A stretch of 12,422 nt of DNA from NCBI GenBank assembly GCA_900314345.1, contig OMUX01000199.1, positions 1 through 12,422 on the forward strand, in the 5' to 3' direction. The translations under genes and the position numbers were made by a program. The notes below the pieces were generated by a model. It saw only the letters and a list, made by a program, of their open reading frames with translations, was not told where the DNA came from and made no database searches. Shown one piece after another: positions 6,539 to 12,422 of this stretch. Every line of letters starts with the position of its first letter. The first letter of the stretch is position 1. The stretch is from an uncultured Erysipelotrichaceae bacterium. GTDB taxonomy: Bacteria > Bacillota_I > Bacilli_A > Erysipelotrichales > Erysipelotrichaceae.

Positions 6539-7932
6539 CAGGACCTGCTCCTTGCCGTCGGTGTCGGCGAAGCCGTTGCCTTTGCCTTATCCCTGGCTTT
6601 CTTCTTCTCACGCTTTGTCACAATCTCTTCCAGATCCTCCCCGTCCAGCCAGCTGCTGATATCCTCAGCCAGCGTATCAAAAGAGCCGTCTTCATCACGC
6701 ATGTCATGACCTGTATCACTGTATGACACCATGGAGACATTGCTTCCCTTCTGGCTCTTCCAGTTCTCATAGTCATCATCCACAGTCGTCTGTGCATCAT
6801 CCTGGCCCTGGAAGATGGCAATCGGCTGTGCGACATATCTTGTATATTTCAAAGGCTCAGCATCCGCAAAGTCCTGCCACCAGGCAAGCGGGTAGCAACC
6901 CACAGTCTCCGGCACATTGCTTTCCGCATCTTCATCCAGTGCTGCCTGTGCCTCTTCCGCCACACTTTCATCCAGTCCGTAATACTCCGCCATCAGCTTT
7001 GTCCCGTCCCCGTACGGTGCATTGAGCAGCACAAGGCCGCCGGTGATTTCAAAGTGATGATAGAGCGCGGAATAGCCAAAGCTTCCGCCGATCCCGTGTC
7101 CGATGTATACAATGCCCTTCTGAGCATCCACCGGATACTTTTCCAGACTGTGCACTGCACTTGCAAAGTCCCGCCACAGCACCCGGTCCAGGGACAGTTC
7201 ATCCACAGACAGAACCATGGAGGAATCTTCATACAGGCGCATGTCATAGCGGATGCTGGCAATGCCACGCTCAGCAAGGGCATGGGCAAGATCCTTGCGG
7301 AATGAAGGATCATCACCGGATTCATCCATCGCATCATCCAGCTGTTCCGGCATGAGCACTGCAATAAAGGGATACGCTGCTTCAGCCGGCATGGTCAGAA
7401 TGCCTGCCACCTTGGGATCATTGCCGATTTCCACGGCAGTTTCTTCCCAGTCATCATTCTTTTCCGTCTGCGGGATGTCCTGTACCTTCTCCACCACGAG
7501 CCGCAGGATCTCCAGACTCTCATTCATCCTGCAGACGATGTAATACATGGAAGAACCGCACTGCATCAGTGCATAGCCTGCATTGATCCCGTCATTGACG
7601 GAAGAACATGCACTCAGGAAAGACGGTGCTTCCTCCCCGGCTGTATTCTTCCACAATGCCTCCAGATCAGAAGCCGCATGATCCTGCACTACATCCCTGG
7701 CAAACATGGAAGAAATGCTTTCCCAGTCATACTGCGCCGCATAGCCGCCGATCTCTTCCATGGCAGCTGTGATTGTATGGAAATCTGCTGTTAATGGCAC
7801 CGGTGTGGGCGGTACTGCTGTTGGTGTCGGTGAAACCACAGCCGCAGCTTCCGAGGCACTGCCGCAGCCTGCAAGCACAAGGCAAAGCAGGCATATGATG
7901 CATTTACGCAAGCGGATCATCCTTATGGTCAT
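6538..7932 (-). CDS. Lipoprotein with DUF3887-like and alpha/beta-hydrolase-like domains, nucleophile Ser replaced by Gly
   Basis: The N terminus has basic residues, a hydrophobic stretch and a lipobox LAGC with the lipidated Cys at residue 23, so the protein should be anchored outside the membrane. A Pro/Thr linker follows. Next comes an N-terminal module resembling DUF3887 (roughly residues 45-130), then an alpha/beta-hydrolase fold. At the nucleophile elbow the sequence reads IGHGIGG, where GHSxGG is expected; the Ser position is Gly (residue 280, GGG codon at 7095-7093). The acid-bearing GQDDAQ and a His in DTGHDM remain. The tail is Lys/Arg-rich and then Pro/Thr-rich. Start choice is open: ATG 7932 and ATG 7920 are both in frame and neither has a good ribosome binding site. 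Both overlap the end of the DUF885 gene, so coupling is likely. A TTG at 8010 would put extra residues before the signal peptide and is unlikely. Confidence 0.82.
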   Translation of the reverse strand: MTIRMIRLRKCIICLLCLVLAGCGSASEAAAVVSPTPTAVPPTPVPLTADFHTITAAMEEIGGYAAQYDWESISSMFARDVVQDHAASDLEALWKNTAGEEAPSFLSACSSVNDGINAGYALMQCGSSMYYIVCRMNESLEILRLVVEKVQDIPQTEKNDDWEETAVEIGNDPKVAGILTMPAEAAYPFIAVLMPEQLDDAMDESGDDPSFRKDLAHALAERGIASIRYDMRLYEDSSMVLSVDELSLDRVLWRDFASAVHSLEKYPVDAQKGIVYIGHGIGGSFGYSALYHHFEITGGLVLLNAPYGDGTKLMAEYYGLDESVAEEAQAALDEDAESNVPETVGCYPLAWWQDFADAEPLKYTRYVAQPIAIFQGQDDAQTTVDDDYENWKSQKGSNVSMVSYSDTGHDMRDEDGSFDTLAEDISSWLDGEDLEEIVTKREKKKARDKAKATASPTPTARSRS

Positions 7933-9829
7933 GATAAAGGGCAAGCAGCACAACAAGCACGACAACACCGATGGCACTGAAAATGACAATATGTCCCTTC
8001 TTTGTCTCAAAGAAGCTTACCTGTCCATGAGAAGAAGGAAGTGTTGTCGTGGAAGAATCATTGTTTCCGAACAGATCCTCCTTGCCTACACCCTTGCTTT
8101 CAATCCAGGCCTCTACATCCGCACTCACGGATTCAAACGGGCGGTCGCCGTTTTCCAGAAGCACCTCATGGTACTCTTCCAGATCAAAGGCATTTCCAAG
8201 TCTGTCTTCCGCATCCTTCTGCGTCATCATGAACTGTGCAAGACCGCAGCCATACGGCAGGATCAGTCCCGGATTATCAACGACATAGTTGTACAGTGAC
8301 TGGGCAGCGTCTTCGTTGAGACCGACATCAGCCATCCACTTTGCAAGTTCGGATTCCGTATATCCAAGTCCGTTGACTGCCAGATCCGCAGCTGCATTGT
8401 ATGTATATCCCACTGCTGTGTTCAGCCACTGCAGCTGCTGGGCTGTTTCACTCAATGTGCTGTGCATCAGGGCATTCTGCTCTGCCGTCATTGCCCAGCC
8501 CTCGGTATAGCCGATGGCACCGGTGGCGGAACGGATCATGCTTGGATTGGTATTGAGATACCAGGTGATCTGGTACAGATGCCCTGGGAATCCCTCATGG
8601 GCAAGGGTTGTGTACATGGTTGTTGTATCACTGACGTTGTCACCGTTGATCTTGATCACATTGTCCTTGATATCATCAATCGGCGGCTCCATGTAGTAAG
8701 CCATGGTCGTGTCATTGGCAACACTGGGATCCAGATAGCTGGCCTTGTAGGTCACTTCAGGTCCTTCCGGATAATCCTGCAGCTGTCCCTGCAGATAGCT
8801 CAGAACCTCTTCCGGTGTCATGTCATCAATGGTTTCCGTTTCTGCCTTGTCCATGGCAGAAGGATCCTTCTGATAAAGTTCAATGTAGTCATCGACCAGG
8901 GAAATGGTGTAATCATTGCACAGATCAAACAGCTCCTGCACGGACTTGTCAGAAGAACACTTGTACTGTGCAAGTTCTGTATAGTAGTCCTTTCCTTCCT
9001 GGCCATAGTTGGCGTATCCGCCCTCATAGCTCCGGCTTCCCCGCAGCTTCTCCAGCTCCTGTCCGGCTTTCTGATATGCAGGAATATAGGAATTCAGAAC
9101 CAGATCCCTGTTTCTTGCCTTGTAGTCTTCCTTCTCAGCATCCGTCAGATAATCAGCCGCATCCACATTCTCTTCAAAGATCACGATGAGCTGATTGTCA
9201 TCCGTCTTGGCACAGAACTTATCAATGCTGTCTTCTGTGTCATCCAGCTGACTGTCCGTTAAGAACAGTCCCTTTTCCGCCTGAGCCTTTGTTGTCTCCA
9301 GTGCTTCATCAATGTATTGCGGAACAGAAGCCAGCACATCCAGATAATCATCGAAGTCCTGCTTTTCATAGAAGATGAATTCCGTGAAGTTTGTCAGCAG
9401 GTTTGAGATGATGCCGGCAGAATCAGAGAAGATCTGATCCTCCATCGGGTATTCATTCAATGCAATCATGTGCTTCAGGTAGAAATGATAGGCATCATAG
9501 TCATGTTTCTGCCTGTCGCTCAGACTGTCATAGTCAAAGGATTCCAGCTTTTCCAGCGAAGCCTTTCCATCCTCCGCAGCGTCCGCATAGCTCTGCAGTG
9601 TTGCATCACCGATCGTTGTCTCCGGTTTCTCAATTCCGTACTTCTGGTAATCCCGGATGCCGAAATGCATGGACATGTAGTCCTGTTCCATGGCATCGAC
9701 ATATTCTTCCTGCAGGAATGCATCAAAGTCTGCATTATCTTCGTTTTCCGCATATACAGGGAATACCGGTACTGCAATCATCACTGACATGGCCACCGCA
9801 GCCAGCTTCCTCAAGATCCTGTATGACAT
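7904..9829 (-). CDS. Exported, membrane-anchored DUF885-family metallopeptidase-like protein
   Basis: The 641-residue protein begins with an N-terminal signal sequence (basic RILRK, hydrophobic stretch, Ala-rich end before AENED). Most of the chain is the DUF885 fold, a family related to zinc carboxypeptidases. The zinc motif HEGFPGH is at residues 411-417, and the third-ligand motif EGWAM starts at E443, 26 residues later, so the metal site looks intact. Near the C terminus a hydrophobic segment (GHIVIFSAIGVVVLVVLLAL) is followed by a short charged tail, consistent with anchoring at the outer membrane face. The ATG at 9829 is chosen because GGAGG sits six bases upstream; the ATG two codons earlier touches it. 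The downstream lipoprotein gene overlaps its end by 29 or 17 bases. The substrate is unknown; a role in cell-surface peptide processing is inference. Confidence 0.88.
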   Translation of the reverse strand: MSYRILRKLAAVAMSVMIAVPVFPVYAENEDNADFDAFLQEEYVDAMEQDYMSMHFGIRDYQKYGIEKPETTIGDATLQSYADAAEDGKASLEKLESFDYDSLSDRQKHDYDAYHFYLKHMIALNEYPMEDQIFSDSAGIISNLLTNFTEFIFYEKQDFDDYLDVLASVPQYIDEALETTKAQAEKGLFLTDSQLDDTEDSIDKFCAKTDDNQLIVIFEENVDAADYLTDAEKEDYKARNRDLVLNSYIPAYQKAGQELEKLRGSRSYEGGYANYGQEGKDYYTELAQYKCSSDKSVQELFDLCNDYTISLVDDYIELYQKDPSAMDKAETETIDDMTPEEVLSYLQGQLQDYPEGPEVTYKASYLDPSVANDTTMAYYMEPPIDDIKDNVIKINGDNVSDTTTMYTTLAHEGFPGHLYQITWYLNTNPSMIRSATGAIGYTEGWAMTAEQNALMHSTLSETAQQLQWLNTAVGYTYNAAADLAVNGLGYTESELAKWMADVGLNEDAAQSLYNYVVDNPGLILPYGCGLAQFMMTQKDAEDRLGNAFDLEEYHEVLLENGDRPFESVSADVEAWIESKGVGKEDLFGNNDSSTTTLPSSHGQVSFFETKKGHIVIFSAIGVVVLVVLLALYHDHKDDPLA

Positions 9830-9852
9830 AATCATCCTCCGCTGATGAGTCC

Positions 9853-9861
9853 ATGATAGCA
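9853..9861 (-). promoter_or_regulatory. Extended -10 promoter of the DUF885-lipoprotein-ung unit
   Basis: The minus strand reads TGCTATCAT, an extended -10 with one mismatch to TATAAT. It lies just after the terminator of the surface-protein gene and 23 bases before the DUF885 ATG. No good -35 is seen. Its position between a terminator and a ribosome binding site supports the call. Confidence 0.45.
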
Positions 9862-9873
9862 CAACTCCATAGT

Positions 9874-9904
9874 CCAAAAGACACCGGCAGGTCATGCCGG
9901 TGTC
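9874..9904 (-). terminator. Rho-independent terminator of the surface-protein gene
   Basis: On the minus strand GACACCGGCA and TGCCGGTGTC form a perfect 10-bp stem around a 5-base loop (plus-strand arms 9880-9889 and 9895-9904). TTTT follows. It starts 14 bases after the stop codon and is the strongest hairpin in the window. Confidence 0.9.
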
Positions 9905-9918
9905 AGGGACAACAATGA

Positions 9919-11937
9919 TTATTTCCGGAGCTTCATCATGGCAAACACTGCCGCCATAAGACTGATCACAAGACTTGTGCACCATCTGCTCAGGCTGAAC
10001 GTATCAGCTGTATACGGGGAGTACGGTGTCCTTTCGCTCTTTCCTGTGTTCGTAGTGAACGGGAGCCTCGGCTTCACGTTCTGTGTCACTGTCGGTGTCG
10101 GTACTGCGGGGACAGGTGTAACAACAGGTGTTGTCTCAGGCACTGGCTGCCATGGAGTAGGAACAGGCACATTTGGTGTCGGCGTAGAAGCAGGTTCCGG
10201 TGTCACATTCGGTGCAGGCGTAGCCGTCGGTGTTGCTGTTGGTACAGCGGTTGGTGTGGCTGTAGGCGTAGCCGTCGGTGTTGCTGTTGGTGTGGCCGTC
10301 GGCGTTGCTGTAGGAGTAGCGGTCGGTGTTGCAGTTGGAGTTGCAGTCGGTGTTGCAGTTGGTGTGGCCGTCGGTGCAGCGATTGGTGTTGCAGTCGGTG
10401 TGGCCGTCGGCGTTGCAGTTGGTGTGGCCGTCGGTGTTGCCGTTGGAGTTGCAGTCGGTGTTGCTGTTGGTGCAGCAGTCGGTGTTGCTGTAGGAGCAGC
10501 CGTTGGTGCAGGTGTCACTTCCGGCGTCGGTGTCGGATTCGGAGCACCAGGAAGTTTGCTGCCATTGTAAGGCCACATATGGCCTTCAGACTGTGCGTTG
10601 ACATTCCTGCCGATGATGCATCCGTTGAAGTTGCCGCCGGAGATATTCACATCCGCATTCGGTGCGACAACATGGCCTGTATAAGCTGTTCCTGTCGTTA
10701 CTGTTGCTGCATCGGGCAGGGCAAAGACGATGCCAATGCCTGATGCAGCTTCAATGCTTGTGCCTTCGCTGCCGTTGATATAGACATGCGGGATTGTATA
10801 GCTTGTGCTGCTGGAATACAGAATGACATCCTGCTGCTCATTGCCTTCTACGTAGATGGCATCAATTGCCAGCCCGGTAATATCGAAGGCATGTCCTGCC
10901 TTTACGGTCAGGGTATTGCCTGGCCACCACTGGCGCATTTCATACGTATACAGATCGTTTGCTGAATCTGCTGATACCTGAACAGCATCCGTCTTCAAGG
11001 ATTCTGCCTGACTTGTCAGCGCCCCTGTCCATTCAGACTGGTTGATGAAGTTATCCGTGTAACGGACTCTTGTCTGATCTGTCAGGTTCTGGTTTGTCTT
11101 ACCGACAACACCGACCTTGTCACGATTCACAATGCTGGTATAGAAGAACAGATCATCGTTGTACATGCTGACCTGGTTTCCGTTGAGTTCTGCAGTCCCG
11201 CCGATATAGGAAGGCACAGTATGAGGTGCACCATCCATGGGCTCTGAAGAAAGACCGCCAAGGGATACCTTGACATTGCCGCCTGCAATCACAGGTCCTA
11301 CCACATGGGTTCCGTTGTAAACTCCGGAAGCGAACACATTGTAATGATTCAGGATATAGCCCAGGGTATATTCACCATGGCGTTCACTCCCGTTTACTTC
11401 ATGGTAGGACGAGAATGTATCCGCTGTTGTCTGATCATCTTCTGCAGACATCATTTCAAATGCAATGGACTCTGCTTCTTCAGGAGATTCTTCTGTATCG
11501 GTTTCCTCCTCTGAAACTTCCGCTGCCTCATCCTCTGTTTCAGCTTCAGACTCCTCTGCATTTACCTCTTCTGCTTCTGTGCTTTCTTCAGTTTCTTCCG
11601 GATCAGATTCAGAAGGATCTGAAGATGGCTGTGCTTCAGCTGCGTCAGGCTCTGTCACATTGTCTTCTGTATTTTCTTCTGCTGCAGGATCCTGGGATAC
11701 CTCTGCACCTTGGTCTGCTGTCTGCTCTGCATCTGAAGCTTCCGGCTGGATTTCTTCTGATGCAGGAATGTCTTCCTCAGATGTCTCAGTTTCTTCTGTT
11801 TCCGTTTCCATTGCCTCAGCTGTTTCTTCAGGCTGTGGTGTTTCCGCATCCTCTGCGTAAATGATTGCATTGGATGTGCCGCTCATCATCATGCATGTGG
11901 CGATGACAGCGACGATGCTTCTGGTCAGTTTCTTCAT
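9919..11937 (-). CDS. Cell-surface protein with choice-of-anchor A adhesive domain, PTAT stalk and C-terminal wall anchor
   Basis: The 672-residue protein has clear zones. Residues 1-28 are a signal peptide with likely cleavage after IIYA. Residues 29 to about 165 are Glu/Ser/Thr/Ala-rich and strongly acidic, with no Lys or Arg. About 185-455 resembles the choice-of-anchor A (collagen-binding-like) domain, with N-terminal [12 protein letters not shown] and GPVIAGGNV, and C-terminal [14 protein letters not shown] and GCIIGRNV. About 463-620 is Pro/Thr-rich and contains about 25 PTAT tetrapeptides (residues 473-574). The tail has LPFTT, then SPYTADTF, a hydrophobic segment and the basic end KLRK, the layout of a sortase substrate although no canonical LPxTG is present. 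AAGGG lies seven bases before the ATG. A terminator follows. It is likely a wall-exposed adhesin; the ligand is unknown. Confidence 0.85.
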   Translation of the reverse strand: MKKLTRSIVAVIATCMMMSGTSNAIIYAEDAETPQPEETAEAMETETEETETSEEDIPASEEIQPEASDAEQTADQGAEVSQDPAAEENTEDNVTEPDAAEAQPSSDPSESDPEETEESTEAEEVNAEESEAETEDEAAEVSEEETDTEESPEEAESIAFEMMSAEDDQTTADTFSSYHEVNGSERHGEYTLGYILNHYNVFASGVYNGTHVVGPVIAGGNVKVSLGGLSSEPMDGAPHTVPSYIGGTAELNGNQVSMYNDDLFFYTSIVNRDKVGVVGKTNQNLTDQTRVRYTDNFINQSEWTGALTSQAESLKTDAVQVSADSANDLYTYEMRQWWPGNTLTVKAGHAFDITGLAIDAIYVEGNEQQDVILYSSSTSYTIPHVYINGSEGTSIEAASGIGIVFALPDAATVTTGTAYTGHVVAPNADVNISGGNFNGCIIGRNVNAQSEGHMWPYNGSKLPGAPNPTPTPEVTPAPTAAPTATPTAAPTATPTATPTATPTATPTATPTATPTATPIAAPTATPTATPTATPTATPTATPTATPTATPTATPTATPTATPTAVPTATPTATPAPNVTPEPASTPTPNVPVPTPWQPVPETTPVVTPVPAVPTPTVTQNVKPRLPFTTNTGKSERTPYSPYTADTFSLSRWCTSLVISLMAAVFAMMKLRK
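10216..10510 (-). repeat. 12-bp in-frame repeat coding (PTAT)n stalk
   Basis: About 25 copies of a degenerate 12-bp unit encode Pro-Thr-Ala-Thr, interrupted by variants such as PTAA, PIAA and PTAV. Copies differ mostly at third codon positions (for example GTTGGTGTTGCT against GTCGGTGTGGCC on the plus strand). The unit is a multiple of three, so gain or loss would change stalk length without a frameshift. The same DNA reads as a VAVG repeat on the other strand, which is only a shadow. Confidence 0.9.
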
Positions 11938-12056
11938 TCTTTTTCCCTTGGAATGCTATTGCCCGCACTTCTCTGTCTGTAATTTACGAGAAAGAAGGAA
12001 ATGAATGAATTGCTGAGATTGCTGATTTTTGCAATAATTTGTCCTGCATTTCAGCT

Positions 12057-12077
12057 ATGGTTTTGGCACGAAACCAT
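12057..12077. repeat. Inverted repeat upstream of the surface-protein gene
   Basis: ATGGTTT and AAACCAT are separated by 7 bases. No T-run follows on either strand, so it is not an intrinsic terminator. It lies about 120 bases before the start codon of the surface-protein gene, in the same 205-base gap, where no promoter with good -35 and -10 hexamers could be identified. It could be an operator or a leader hairpin. Confidence 0.4.
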
Positions 12078-12120
12078 TGACATATCCGTTCTTGCTCTGG
12101 ATTGGTCCCACAAGCCACAC

Positions 12121-12143
12121 AAAAAGCTGCTCTTCGCAGCTTT
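12121..12143 (-). terminator. Rho-independent terminator of the zinc-ribbon gene, overlapping its stop codon
   Basis: On the minus strand AAAGCTGC and GCAGCTTT form an 8-bp stem around loop GAAGA (plus-strand arms 12123-12130 and 12136-12143), with TTTTT counted from the end of the stem. The stem begins with the last base of the TGA stop codon. Confidence 0.8.
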
Positions 12144-12385
12144 CAGGAATGAATCACACAGTTAGCTTCCGCCTGTTCCTTTGTCAGCTCATTGAACCCG
12201 CCGCATCTCGGGCATTGCTCAATGTATCTGGTGGATACAGGAAACAGCGGGATGAAGAACAGGGAGAACCAGTTCTGTATCTTCAGGATCTTCCATGGTC
12301 CCTCATACCGGCATCGTCCGCAGGTATACGGCTTTGTCTCTCCGATCACCGTTGTCTTCGGAGAGATGCCGAACAACAGAAACAT
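12143..12385 (-). CDS. Small zinc-ribbon domain protein (zinc_ribbon_15 type)
   Basis: The 80-residue protein begins MFLLFGISPKTTVIGETKP. It has two Cys pairs, CGRC and CPRCGG, separated by a hydrophobic, aromatic stretch (NWFSLFFIPLFPVSTRYIEQ). This layout matches the small zinc-ribbon family of Bacillota, in which two Cys pairs bind one zinc; its function is not known. The ATG at 12385 is chosen because it matches the family N terminus and has a GAGGAAGAG ribosome binding site about eight bases upstream. The longer reading from a GTG at 12418 adds an acidic, unconserved stretch that encodes this site. It ends in its own terminator. Whether it is the last gene of a longer operon cannot be seen. 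Confidence 0.85.
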   Translation of the reverse strand: MFLLFGISPKTTVIGETKPYTCGRCRYEGPWKILKIQNWFSLFFIPLFPVSTRYIEQCPRCGGFNELTKEQAEANCVIHS

Positions 12386-12422
12386 CAGCTCTTCCTCTTC
12401 AGTACGATCATCGTGCACTGTG

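Noticed and set aside
9938..10570. Plus-strand ORF of 210 codons with a VAVG repeat
   Set aside because: It is the antisense shadow of the PTAT repeat. It lacks its own ribosome binding site and runs opposite to a gene with a signal peptide, domain and anchor.
11465..11860. Plus-strand Ser-rich ORF
   Set aside because: Antisense of the Glu/Ser-rich acidic segment; its composition is fully explained by the real gene on the other strand.
12001..12165. Plus-strand ORF of 54 codons (MNELLRLLIFAIICPAFQ...) with a hydrophobic N terminus and AAGG upstream
   Set aside because: The ribosome binding site is only two or three bases from the ATG, no good promoter precedes it, and it runs through the terminator and 3' end of the convergent zinc-ribbon gene. 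Probably chance, though a small membrane peptide cannot be excluded.
1..12422. tRNA, rRNA, insertion sequence or phage attachment sites
   Set aside because: No cloverleaf, transposase, integrase or flanking direct repeats were seen. The only repeats are the palindrome array, the PTAT repeat and short inverted repeats.

Overview
The window reads as chromosomal DNA from a low-to-mid GC Bacillota (Firmicute). The evidence is the glgC-glgD-glgA order with a separate GlgD subunit, strong purine-rich Shine-Dalgarno sites, a CcpA-type cre element, Gram-positive surface and lipoprotein signals, and intrinsic terminators. The style of the surface proteins is compatible with Erysipelotrichia, but no rRNA or phylogenetic marker is present and that placement is a guess. 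Every supported gene lies on the minus strand, so the biological reading order runs from the right end to the left.

Right end to 9.9 kb: a small zinc-ribbon protein (12143-12385) ends in a terminator that begins inside its stop codon. After a 205-base gap comes a 672-residue surface protein: signal peptide, a long acidic segment without Lys or Arg, a choice-of-anchor A type adhesive domain, a PTAT-repeat stalk, and a C-terminal wall-sorting-like tail. A strong hairpin terminator closes this unit.

9.83 to 5.86 kb: a three-gene overlapping unit. It encodes an exported, membrane-anchored DUF885 metallopeptidase, an alpha/beta-hydrolase-like lipoprotein in which the expected nucleophilic Ser is Gly, and uracil-DNA glycosylase (ung). 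An extended -10 promoter sits between the upstream terminator and the DUF885 gene.

5.84 to 1.98 kb: the glycogen synthesis operon glgC-glgD-glgA, with gaps of only 12 and 18 bases. A sigma-A-like promoter precedes it, and a perfect 14-base match to the cre consensus overlaps the expected start of transcription. A rho-independent terminator follows glgA. Branching enzyme and phosphorylase genes are not in this cluster.

1.98 kb to the left end: a 49-residue ORF resembling only the N-terminal arm of HigA-type antitoxins, then three tandem 50-bp palindromes at an exact 61-bp period, then an AAA/STAND-type ATPase with a C-terminal PD-(D/E)XK nuclease-like domain. The palindromes overlap the predicted ATPase promoter. 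This ATPase plus palindrome array is the least explained part of the window and the best candidate for an undescribed system. At the extreme left a promoter, ribosome binding site and four codons mark the start of another gene.
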